The notes beneath the pieces were generated by a model, which saw nothing but the letters and a program-made list of their open reading frames with translations, had not been told where the DNA came from and ran no database searches. Positions 16,231 to 22,336 of a stretch of 22,336 bases of DNA are shown piece by piece. Each line of letters opens with the position of its first letter. Position 1 is the first letter of the stretch. The stretch spans positions 1 through 22,336 of the forward strand of contig CAIUFU010000024.1 of assembly GCA_903898475.1 (NCBI GenBank). Direction: 5' to 3'. Source of the DNA: an uncultured Alphaproteobacteria bacterium. GTDB taxonomy: Bacteria; Pseudomonadota; Alphaproteobacteria; Rickettsiales; UBA1997. The position numbers were made by a program, and so were the translations under genes.

Positions 16231-17477
16231 TATTTTCTGAATTTAATGATGAGTTTTCCGGCAAAAAATGAAATTGCTGAAGAAAAAAATAAAAAAGGAA
16301 AAGCCAAAATTGGTTGGCTGGAAGTTTCAAGAATCACCATCGCCGCCGTAAATGGCATGCCCAAAACCGGACTTAAAAATGCGACCATGCCACTTAAAAT
16401 AAAAATTTTAATATCGATGCCAATCATTAAATGGCCAAATAGAGAGCCGATGCCAGCGCCAATTGCAATGGCTGGGGCCACTAATCCACCGGCGCATCCT
16501 GAAATAAAAGTGACCATTGTATTTACCAATCTAGCCAAAACTTCTTGGTAAGAAAAAAAGCTGTAAGCGCCGCTAAGCGCATCCTGAGCGCTTTTGATGC
16601 CCCCAGAAAAAGAATGAATGCCGCCGTAAATACTAACAATCGACACCAGAAATCCGGCAGAAATTGGTATTAAATGCCATAAATTCGATTTGATTTTTGC
16701 CGTTTTTGCGTAAAGCGCGACGCTGATTTCTTTGAAGAAAAACGCCGCGATGCCACAAACCATGGCAATCAAGGCGATGATGATTAATTCTAGCCCAAAC
16801 CAAAAATGCAGATTGTACGTGGCAAAAAGCGGATCGGTTTTGTGCAAAATTATGATAACCACAAAAAGCGCGATTGCCGTTAAAAAAATATCATCGAGAA
16901 AATTTTTTGACTTTGCCGAAAATAATTTTTCGACGATGTAGATGAAGCCCGCGATTGGCGCGTGAAATGCGACAGCAAAACCGGCGGCGCTGCCCGCAAA
17001 AATCCAAGTTTCTAAATTAATTTTTGGTAGAAATTTTTTAAATTTTTGCGCCGCAACGGCAAAAAAACTGGCCGAAATATAAACTGATGGCGCTTCTCTT
17101 CCCAAGGCTCCACCGCCAAATGTTGATGCCAGAGAACTCGCTGCGTTAACAATTGCTGAGTGAAAATTTAGTTTAGTTGAAACTTCATCGAGAGAGTTGG
17201 GGGCTTTTTTCAATCGCATTAGCGAAGTTTCAATATGCGTTGCAGTATTTCCCGCAGAATTTTTGGCAAATTTACGACAAAGATAAGCTGATCCCCAAAA
17301 GAAAATTGGCGGCACAAAAAAAGCCAGCAGCGGATTAATCAATAACCGCTCTTTCGCCTCGATGCCAAAATCAAAAAATAACTTGCAATATTCTAATATA
17401 AAAAAGGAAGAGGCGATGGTGGTTACAATTAACAGTACCAGAACCTTGGGGTCTTTTGAAAATATTGATTTTGCCAC
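16230..17477 (-). CDS. ClC-family chloride channel/antiporter, divergent
   Basis: The 415-residue membrane protein has about ten hydrophobic segments. ClC signatures present are G-A-L-G-R-E-A-P-S-V (the gating Glu is kept; Ala replaces the second Gly of GREGP), G-F-A-V-A-F-H-A-P-I-A-G-F-I-Y-I-V-E-K, and G-C-A-G-G-L-V-A-P-A-I-A-I-G-A-G. The first selectivity motif GSGIP is not recognisable; the matching stretch reads S-A-G-N-T-A-T. The residue at the internal proton Glu of ClC-ec1 appears to be Lys (V-E-K-L where E-E is expected). It could be an anion transporter of changed coupling or selectivity. Start is GTG, 1 nt after the carbonic anhydrase stop. It has no CBS domains. Confidence 0.85.
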   Translation of the reverse strand: MAKSIFSKDPKVLVLLIVTTIASSFFILEYCKLFFDFGIEAKERLLINPLLAFFVPPIFFWGSAYLCRKFAKNSAGNTATHIETSLMRLKKAPNSLDEVSTKLNFHSAIVNAASSLASTFGGGALGREAPSVYISASFFAVAAQKFKKFLPKINLETWIFAGSAAGFAVAFHAPIAGFIYIVEKLFSAKSKNFLDDIFLTAIALFVVIIILHKTDPLFATYNLHFWFGLELIIIALIAMVCGIAAFFFKEISVALYAKTAKIKSNLWHLIPISAGFLVSIVSIYGGIHSFSGGIKSAQDALSGAYSFFSYQEVLARLVNTMVTFISGCAGGLVAPAIAIGAGIGSLFGHLMIGIDIKIFILSGMVAFLSPVLGMPFTAAMVILETSSQPILAFPFLFFSSAISFFAGKLIIKFRK

Positions 17478-17478
17478 G

Positions 17479-18033
17479 CTATTTGCTTTGAATTTGATTA
17501 TATTCGCGAGCTAATTCGGCGTAGTTATCTGCCGAAATTTTAATGTAGTTTTTTTCTTCCTCGGTCATGTCGCGAAAATATTTCGCTGGATTTCCCGCCC
17601 AGATTTGTCCGCTTTTTACCACGCGCTTTGGAGTTAGAACCGCACCCGCCGCAAGCATGCCATAAGTTTCAATTCGCGCCAAATCCATGACGATAGAACC
17701 CATGCCAACAAAGGCATAATCTTCAATGATGCAGGCGTGAACTATTGCGCCATGTCCGATTGTTACGTTGCTGCCAATCAACACTGGAGCGCCTTCGGCA
17801 CCAGTTTTATTTTGCGCGTGATGCGGCCTGGTTCCGTGCAAAACGCAATTATCTTGGATGTTGGTATTTTCGCCGACGACGATTTTTGTAACGTCGCCAC
17901 GCAAAACACAACCGTACCAAATGCCCGAATTTTTTCCGATTTTTACGTCACCAGAAATTACCGTGTTTGCTGCGATAAAGGCAGATGAATCAATAGTTGG
18001 CGCTATGCCGCGATAGGTTAGAATATTTTTCAT
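17479..18033 (-). CDS. gamma-class carbonic anhydrase-like protein
   Basis: The 184-residue left-handed beta-helix (hexapeptide repeat) protein keeps the family's key residues: L-R-G-D-V near residue 44, N-I-Q-D-N-C-V-L-H, and T-I-G-H-G-A-I-V-H. The three His bind Zn or Fe at the subunit interface; the Arg, Asp and Gln stabilise the site. Such proteins hydrate CO2, or serve as acyltransferase-like relatives without activity. I chose the ATG at 18033 because homology begins there and AGGAC lies upstream; the frame is open to 18105. It is the first gene of the run to the ClC gene and cysQ. The 165 nt between it and dgt may hold its promoter. Confidence 0.85.
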   Translation of the reverse strand: MKNILTYRGIAPTIDSSAFIAANTVISGDVKIGKNSGIWYGCVLRGDVTKIVVGENTNIQDNCVLHGTRPHHAQNKTGAEGAPVLIGSNVTIGHGAIVHACIIEDYAFVGMGSIVMDLARIETYGMLAAGAVLTPKRVVKSGQIWAGNPAKYFRDMTEEEKNYIKISADNYAELAREYNQIQSK

Positions 18034-18159
18034 GAATAAAGTCCTGTTGGAATGTTGAAGGTAAAAAACTCTGGTGAGAAAACTTAGATTCACGAATCCA
18101 ATCATGCATCATCTTCAGATGGCAATAAAACAAAAAAGTAAAATCTGGTCACTCTGAAC

Positions 18160-18187
18160 TTACAAAAAGCTGGCAAATAAAATTTGC
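18160..18187 (-). terminator. possible weak terminator after dgt
   Basis: The stem GCAAAT / ATTTGC (18173-18187, 3-nt loop) is followed on the minus strand by CAGCTTTTTG. It is short and AT-rich, so it is a weak candidate, but it is correctly placed just after the dgt stop and before the carbonic anhydrase gene. Confidence 0.35.
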
Positions 18188-18198
18188 GAGAGAGTTAA

Positions 18199-19356
18199 CT
18201 AAATTAACTCCTCAAATTCCTTAATCGCGTAGCGATCTGTCATCCCTGCGACGTAATCAGAAACTAAAGTTGCTAATTCTTGTGGCTCAGAAATTTTTGC
18301 GGCAAGCTCGGCATGCTTGTCAGGCAGGCAGTTTGGGCTTTTTAGGTAAAAATCAAAAAGGCCGCCGACAATTTTTTGAGCATTGGCTGTCATGCGATTA
18401 ACCGTGGAATGACGGTACATGTTGGACATTAAAAACTTTTTTAAAGCTTGATGCGCCAATTCCATTTCTGGCGAAAAATGCACTAGAGATTTTCCGGCCT
18501 TACGCACGTCTTCTTCGCTTTGAATTTTATTTTCGACGAGATTTTTTTGGGCGGTATCTATTACATCCATCACCATCGCCAAAGTCAGGCGCTTCTTCGC
18601 CTCACCCACCAACAACTCTCTTTGGATGTTGGGATGTTTTGCTAAAATTTCTTGATAAATTTCGCCAATCAACGGCAGTAAAAAAAGCTCTTCAACTTGA
18701 AATAGATCGGCCCGCAAACCATCTTCAATATCGTGATTATTGTAAGCGATGTCGTCGGAAATTGCTGAAATTTGTGACTCGATTGAAGGGAAGTTTTTGA
18801 TGTCTAAATCGTACTTATTATTATATTCCTTGATGTAGCCATGCAGCTTTGATTCGTCAGTGATCGGGCCATTATGTTTAACCACGCCTTCCAACATTTC
18901 CCAAGATAAATTTAAGCCTTCAAATTCGATAAAACGCGTCTCGATTTTGGTGATTAATTTTAGCGTGTGAGCATTGTGCGAAAATCCGCCGAAAGCGCGC
19001 ATTTTTTCATTTAGCGCATCTTCACCGGCGTGACCAAACGGAGTGTGGCCAAGGTCGTGGGCTAGCGAAACAATTTCAGCTAAATCTTTATTCACTTTCA
19101 AAGCCCCCGCAATCCAACGCGCGATTTGTGCAACTTCTAATGAGTGAGTTAAACGCGTGCGGTAATGGTCGCCCTCGTGATTTACGAAAACTTGCGTCTT
19201 GTATTGCAAGCGGCGAAAGGCTGAAGAGTTAATGATGCGATCACGATCACGGCCAAAAATTGAGCGATATTTTGCGTCATCATAATCTTCTAAATAGAAG
19301 CGTCCGCGTGATTTTTCTTCGTCAACGGCAAATGGCGCAAGTTCAAAATTTATCAT
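18199..19356 (-). CDS. dgt: dGTPase (deoxyguanosinetriphosphate triphosphohydrolase)
   Basis: The 385-residue HD-domain enzyme removes triphosphate from dNTPs, giving a nucleoside, and so controls dNTP pools. It shows R-L-T-H-S-L-E-V-A-Q-I, the metal-binding H-D pair in A-H-D-L-G-H-T-P-F-G-H-A-G-E near residue 100, and the Asp in I-S-D-D-I-A-Y-N-N-H-D near residue 195. The N-terminal R-S-I-F-G-R-D-R-D-R-I-I-N-S-S-A-F-R-R-L pattern is typical. Length matches the shorter class of the family. The ATG lies in an ATGA overlap with the small membrane protein upstream, so translation is coupled. Confidence 0.93.
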   Translation of the reverse strand: MINFELAPFAVDEEKSRGRFYLEDYDDAKYRSIFGRDRDRIINSSAFRRLQYKTQVFVNHEGDHYRTRLTHSLEVAQIARWIAGALKVNKDLAEIVSLAHDLGHTPFGHAGEDALNEKMRAFGGFSHNAHTLKLITKIETRFIEFEGLNLSWEMLEGVVKHNGPITDESKLHGYIKEYNNKYDLDIKNFPSIESQISAISDDIAYNNHDIEDGLRADLFQVEELFLLPLIGEIYQEILAKHPNIQRELLVGEAKKRLTLAMVMDVIDTAQKNLVENKIQSEEDVRKAGKSLVHFSPEMELAHQALKKFLMSNMYRHSTVNRMTANAQKIVGGLFDFYLKSPNCLPDKHAELAAKISEPQELATLVSDYVAGMTDRYAIKEFEELI

Positions 19357-19481
19357 TTTAGGACGCGTGTGATTACAAAAATTACCACCAATGTCACAAA
19401 CACAATGCCCATGGCAATGACGCTGGCTTTAAGCATGATTGTTGCGGGTTCTGGAACGTAATCTGGTTGTTCTTTTTTCAT
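19353..19481 (-). CDS. 42-residue single-pass membrane protein
   Basis: A short gene: ATG at 19481 with ACGGAA about 9 nt upstream, TGA at 19353-19355 overlapping the dgt ATG (ATGA). It starts M-K-K-E-Q-P-D-Y-V-P, then has one membrane helix (about residues 16-38, K-A-S-V-I-A-M-G-I-V-F-V-T-L-V-V-I-F-V-I) and ends T-R-V-L-K, so the N-terminus may be on either side. The ATG is only 2 nt after the stop of the alpha/beta-hydrolase gene. The tight spacing, ribosome-binding site and hydrophobic segment make it a real gene. Small single-pass proteins of this shape are common in alphaproteobacteria; I do not assign a family. Confidence 0.75.
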   Translation of the reverse strand: MKKEQPDYVPEPATIMLKASVIAMGIVFVTLVVIFVITRVLK

Positions 19482-19483
19482 TT

Positions 19484-20581
19484 TTATTTCCGTAAAAAAT
19501 ATTTTTCAGCGCCGTTAAGTTCGCTTTTAACGATGAATAATCTGTAGTTCGCCTCAACGCCCAAAAAGGTTTGCGAGATGTCGCTAAGTATGGCGCGTGA
19601 TGAATAATATCCGTGGCCCAGCCCCAAATAAGTGTCGTCAAGTGCGCCAACATTAATCACGTCAATATCTTCAAAAAGCGTGCAGGCGCCGAGACGATCA
19701 TTTTTATTGAAAGTTCTTGAAGCCATCATCGCCTTGTCGTTGTAAGAGCAATAGACAGTTGTTTTGTCGCTGACTTTTTTAATATTTTTAACGATCGGCC
19801 CAAAATCATTAGCACCAAAATCCGGCGCATTTAAAATCAGGTGATTAATTAAAAGTTTGCCGCTTGGCGATTCGCCCAATTCTTTCAAGGCCGGAAGCAC
19901 CACTTGATGCCCCATTGAATGCACCATTAAATTAATTTTAATTTCACTTTTTTGCAGGCTGAGCAAAAAATCTTTGAAAGTTGATATCGAAGCTCGAGCC
20001 GCTGCCGAATTTTTGTCATAGGTTTTGTTCAATAAATTTTGCTCGATAAATCCATCACCCGCACCAGCCGGCCAAGTAAACAAAATAACCGGCCCCTGAT
20101 ATTTTAGATCATAAGCAATTTGCGATGCACGAAGGACCGCTTCTTCGTAACGAACATTAAAGCCGTGAACAAAAACTAACGGCGTGCGCTTGGAGTCTTT
20201 GATTTCTTTAAAGAAATCAACTTGCTCTAGAGGTTTTGCTGAAAGAATTTTAAAAAAATCGGCGGAAGGTTGGCGATTATCGCGAGTGAATTTTGTGTCA
20301 CCGACAGCGTGATTTTTTGGAGCGTTAATTTTGCAAGATCCCATTCGCAAAACTTTGTCAACCGCAACTCCGAACTGCTCGTCACCACATCCGAAATTTC
20401 CGCCTTTTGCCTTGCGATTGGTTGCGACATAGATGTTAACGGTCTTGGTGTCATCAAACGCTTCTTGGAGATATTCATTCCAAACCGGCTTAAGATTTTT
20501 TTGCGCCTTTTCGTCAATCGTAAGATTTTGGCAAGAATTAGCAATCAGGACGGCTAGAGTTAGTGCGATAATTTTTTTCAT
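19484..20581 (-). CDS. alpha/beta-hydrolase lipoprotein (DUF900-like)
   Basis: The 365-residue protein has a short signal sequence ending A-N-S-C17, a probable though slightly atypical lipobox. The hydrolase core shows V-H-G-F-N-V (oxyanion region), the nucleophile elbow V-H-S-M-G-H (Ser near residue 216), N-A-P-D-F-G-A-N-D and G-L-G-H-G-Y-Y. This H-x-S-x-G-H elbow and the surrounding residues match DUF900 esterase/lipase-like proteins. Substrate is unknown. It is the first gene of a unit with the small membrane protein and dgt, and it faces the bufferin-like operon across a 144-nt gap. Confidence 0.82.
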   Translation of the reverse strand: MKKIIALTLAVLIANSCQNLTIDEKAQKNLKPVWNEYLQEAFDDTKTVNIYVATNRKAKGGNFGCGDEQFGVAVDKVLRMGSCKINAPKNHAVGDTKFTRDNRQPSADFFKILSAKPLEQVDFFKEIKDSKRTPLVFVHGFNVRYEEAVLRASQIAYDLKYQGPVILFTWPAGAGDGFIEQNLLNKTYDKNSAAARASISTFKDFLLSLQKSEIKINLMVHSMGHQVVLPALKELGESPSGKLLINHLILNAPDFGANDFGPIVKNIKKVSDKTTVYCSYNDKAMMASRTFNKNDRLGACTLFEDIDVINVGALDDTYLGLGHGYYSSRAILSDISQTFLGVEANYRLFIVKSELNGAEKYFLRK

Positions 20582-20636
20582 GAGAATTGATTTTTTTTGG
20601 TAAAGATTTTGTTTAAATTGAAATTGTCAGCAAGCC

Positions 20637-20667
20637 AATTGACAAGTCAATTTTGGCGAATAGCTTG
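20637..20667 (+). promoter_or_regulatory. candidate promoter with overlapping dyad
   Basis: A perfect consensus -35 box TTGACA (20639-20644) is followed after 16 nt by a poor -10 candidate, TAGCTT (20661-20666). The -35 box lies inside the perfect dyad AATTGAC-AA-GTCAATT (20637-20652), so a dimeric regulator could block or activate it. The mirror half gives TTGACT on the minus strand facing the hydrolase gene, so the site may serve both divergent units. Larger flanks AGCAAGC (20629-20635) and GCTTGCT (20663-20669) are also complementary. Function is inferred. Confidence 0.45.
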
Positions 20668-20725
20668 CTTAAACTTCGCACCGCTAAACCCACTCAATTT
20701 CAATCTAATTATTTCAGGTAAAAAC

Positions 20726-21013
20726 ATGAACAAAAAATTCTTGCAATCTGTTGCTGCTGGCATCATGGGTCTAAGCCTTATTGCTTCTTGCTCTTTGGTA
20801 AAAAAAGAGTCTCACAAATGTGGCGCTGCTAACGGTTGTGCTGCTAAAAAAGACGAAGCTCACAAATGCTCTGCTGCTAAAAAAGCTGACGCTGCTAAAG
20901 TTGAAGCTCCTAAAGCTGAAAAAAAAGCTAAAAAAGCTAAAAAAGTAAAAGCTGCAAAAGCCGCTGCTACTTCTGAAAAAGAAGCTGCAAAAACTGAAGA
21001 AAAGAAAAACTAG
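20726..21013 (+). CDS. bufferin-like RiPP precursor peptide (MNIO substrate candidate)
   Basis: The 95-residue peptide starts at the ATG with AGGT 8 nt upstream; the frame is open further back without support. Residues 1-21 form a signal peptide, and I19-A-S-C22 fits a lipobox. Then come two 16-residue repeats, C22-S-L-V-K-K-E-S-H-K-C32-G-A-A-N-G and C38-A-A-K-K-D-E-A-H-K-C48-S-A-A-K-K, so Cys spacing is 10-6-10. The rest (about 52-95) is Ala/Lys/Glu low-complexity, probably helical. MNIO enzymes change Cys of such leader-like signal peptides, as in the copper-binding bufferins (thiooxazoles) and the HvfA family. This peptide is not the usual DUF2282 bufferin. It stands 7 nt before the DUF692 gene. 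A plain Lys/Ala-rich lipoprotein unrelated to MNIO is the alternative. Confidence 0.75.
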   Translation: MNKKFLQSVAAGIMGLSLIASCSLVKKESHKCGAANGCAAKKDEAHKCSAAKKADAAKVEAPKAEKKAKKAKKVKAAKAAATSEKEAAKTEEKKN

Positions 21014-21020
21014 TTTTGTC

Positions 21021-21890
21021 ATGACTTCATGCAAAGTTCCAACCCCGACAAATTTAGTTGGGGTTGGACTTAGATCTCCCTACGTCCCCCACATCATAAA
21101 AAATTCCAAAAAAATCTCTCAAAAAATCGGCTGGCTCGAAGTTCACAGCGAAAATTATCACCATCTTTCGAGCGACTCATTTAAAAATCTCACTACACTT
21201 AGAAAACACTTTCCCATCAGTTTGCACTCAGTTGGAAACTCACTTGGATCAGCCCAAAAAATTGATTTAATTCACTTAAAAAAACTTAAAGATCTTGCTG
21301 ATGCAATTGAGCCATTTTTAATTTCTGACCATATTTCTTGGGGCAGAGTTGATGGAAATCACACCAATGATTTATTGCCACTTCCCTACACTAAAGAAGC
21401 TTTGAGAGCGATTTGTAATAACGTTGCTTTGATGCAAGATTTTTTGGGTCGAGAAATTTTAATTGAAAATCCTTCGGCTTATTTGTCCTTTAGAAATCAA
21501 GAATTTGATGAAGCCGAATTTATCAATGAAATTGCCAAACAAACTGGCTGCGGGCTGCTTTTGGATGTGAATAATATTTTTGTCAGCTCGCAAAATTGCA
21601 GGGAATTTCAGCCCAAAAAATATCTGCAAACAATTAACAAAAAAATCGTCAAAGAAATTCACCTCGCCGGCCATTCAAAATCACAAATTTTTGATGGCAA
21701 AACTTATCAACAAATTCTAATCGACACCCATAACGACGTGGCCTGCGATGAGGTTTGGGAAATTTACCACATGGCCATCAAAACATTCGGCAAGACGCCT
21801 TCTTTAATTGAGTGGGATCAAGATTTTCCGGAATTTGATGTGCTGCTTTCTGAAGCTGGCAAGGCCGCTAAAATTTTAAATAATGACTAA
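21021..21890 (+). CDS. bufB: DUF692 multinuclear non-heme iron oxidase (MNIO), bufferin-type
   Basis: The 289-residue TIM-barrel protein keeps the metal-site residues of the family: W-L-E-V-H42-S-E44-N45-Y, S-L-H69-S-V-G, I-S-D103-H104-I-S-W, L-I-E149-N-P-S, L-L-L-D182-V-N184-N, E-I-H214-L-A-G-H218-S, D235-T-H237-N-D and S-L-I-E264-W-D. These bind two or three iron ions. In known members the enzyme oxidises Cys (or Asp/Asn) of a peptide partner. The partner is probably the 95-residue peptide encoded just upstream, with the DUF2063 protein overlapping the end of this gene by 8 nt. The start at 21021 has a weak ribosome-binding site; a strong hairpin lies just inside the gene (21038-21068). Confidence 0.92.
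   Translation: MTSCKVPTPTNLVGVGLRSPYVPHIIKNSKKISQKIGWLEVHSENYHHLSSDSFKNLTTLRKHFPISLHSVGNSLGSAQKIDLIHLKKLKDLADAIEPFLISDHISWGRVDGNHTNDLLPLPYTKEALRAICNNVALMQDFLGREILIENPSAYLSFRNQEFDEAEFINEIAKQTGCGLLLDVNNIFVSSQNCREFQPKKYLQTINKKIVKEIHLAGHSKSQIFDGKTYQQILIDTHNDVACDEVWEIYHMAIKTFGKTPSLIEWDQDFPEFDVLLSEAGKAAKILNND
21038..21068 (+). promoter_or_regulatory. strong hairpin at the start of the MNIO gene
   Basis: TCCAACCCCGAC (21038-21049) pairs with GTTGGGGTTGGA (21057-21068) over 12 pairs, one of them G-U, with a 7-nt loop. It sits 17 nt after the start codon's first base. No T-run follows, so it is not a plain terminator; it may slow ribosomes or protect the precursor mRNA 3' side, giving more precursor than enzyme. 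Function is inferred. Confidence 0.6.
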
Positions 21891-22336
21891 ATTACTTAAT
21901 CTTCAGCGCCAATTTGCTGACCATTTACACAAAAAATCTGATACGAGAGTTTTGCAAGAAATCTCGGGATCTAAGCTTGGTGCTGTAGCACGCTTAAATA
22001 TTTACCGCAATAATGTTTACGGCGGATTTGAGTCGGTTTTGTCGTCTAATTTTTCTGTGACCAAAGAAATTTTAGGAGCGGAAAAATTCGAAAAATTACT
22101 CACAAAATATTGTCAAAAATTTCCTTCTAGTAGTGGTGATTTAAATGAATTTGGCGGCGATTTTCCGAAGTTTATTTCTCGCGCTAAACCATTATATTTA
22201 AAGGATTTAGCCCGTTTAGAACTGTTGCATCACCAAGCTTATTTTGTTGAAAAAAATAATAAGAAATTTGACCTAAAAAAATTTCAAAAACTGCCGGTTG
22301 AAAATTTTACCAATTTAATTTTTTCGCTTGATCCGG
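21883..22336 (+). CDS. bufC: DUF2063 protein, MNIO partner (partial, cut by window end)
   Basis: The ATG at 21883 overlaps the MNIO stop by 8 nt (ATGACTAA). The visible 151 residues match the DUF2063 N-terminal domain: L-Q-R-Q-F-A-D-H-L, A-R-L-N-I-Y-R-N-N-V-Y-G-G-F, K-E-I-L-G-A-E-K-F, P-S-S-S-G-D-L-N-E-F-G-G-D-F-P-K-F-I and L-K-D-L-A-R-L-E-L-L-H-H-Q-A-Y. In bufferin and methanobactin operons this type of protein works with the MNIO enzyme to recognise and present the precursor peptide. The C-terminal part lies outside the window, so length cannot be judged. Confidence 0.9.
   Translation, partial: MTKLLNLQRQFADHLHKKSDTRVLQEISGSKLGAVARLNIYRNNVYGGFESVLSSNFSVTKEILGAEKFEKLLTKYCQKFPSSSGDLNEFGGDFPKFISRAKPLYLKDLARLELLHHQAYFVEKNNKKFDLKKFQKLPVENFTNLIFSLDP

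Noticed and set aside
20597..20725. 43-residue N-terminal extension of the precursor frame
   Set aside because: The ATG at 20726 has a ribosome-binding site and begins a proper signal peptide; the extension overlaps the promoter.
20771..21034. 87-residue minus-strand frame opposite the precursor peptide
   Set aside because: It is Phe/Ser-rich because it mirrors the Lys/Ala codons of the peptide gene.

Overview
The window is 22.3 kb of dense, AT-rich bacterial DNA with short intergenic gaps, several start/stop overlaps and few strong Shine-Dalgarno sites. The genes suggest a Gram-negative alphaproteobacterium, perhaps close to Rickettsiales: a ddl-ftsQ-ftsA cluster that is not followed by ftsZ, a small DUF2610-like protein, lipoproteins with outer-membrane type signals, and palindromic intergenic repeats. 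The taxonomy is inferred from gene content only.

Layout. (1) 93-1963, minus: a lysozyme-like protein and a secreted protein of unknown function, probably one operon, beside a gene remnant (2052-2357). (2) 2444-9242, plus: dnaE, mfd and a charged protein of unknown function. dnaE keeps its PHP domain and catalytic palm but stops about 330 residues early. It is followed at once by a perfect 30-bp inverted repeat. A second, nested palindromic element follows mfd. (3) 9280-18033, minus: a run transcribed towards lower coordinates. It holds a gamma-class carbonic anhydrase, a ClC-family protein, a CysQ-like phosphatase, the DUF2610-like protein, ddl, ftsQ, ftsA and then a very large prepilin-like protein. 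The prepilin-like protein has a LamG-like part, six Cys-rich tandem repeats and a glycine-rich C-terminus. (4) 18199-20581, minus: an alpha/beta-hydrolase lipoprotein (DUF900-like), an unlisted 42-residue membrane protein and a dGTPase, coupled by 2-nt spacing and an ATGA overlap. (5) 20726-22336, plus, divergent from block 4: a small Cys-containing secreted peptide, a DUF692/MNIO enzyme and the start of a DUF2063 protein.

Block 5 is the most interesting part. Gene order and residues match the bufferin/MNIO class of ribosomally made, copper- or metal-linked peptides (precursor, multinuclear iron oxidase, partner protein). The precursor here is not the usual DUF2282 bufferin. Its Cys region is two 16-residue Cys-x9-Cys repeats joined to an Ala/Lys/Glu tail, and the first Cys sits in a lipobox. 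A hairpin lies at the very start of the enzyme gene, and a perfect dyad overlaps the promoter -35 box. The C-terminal part of the DUF2063 gene and anything beyond it fall outside the window.
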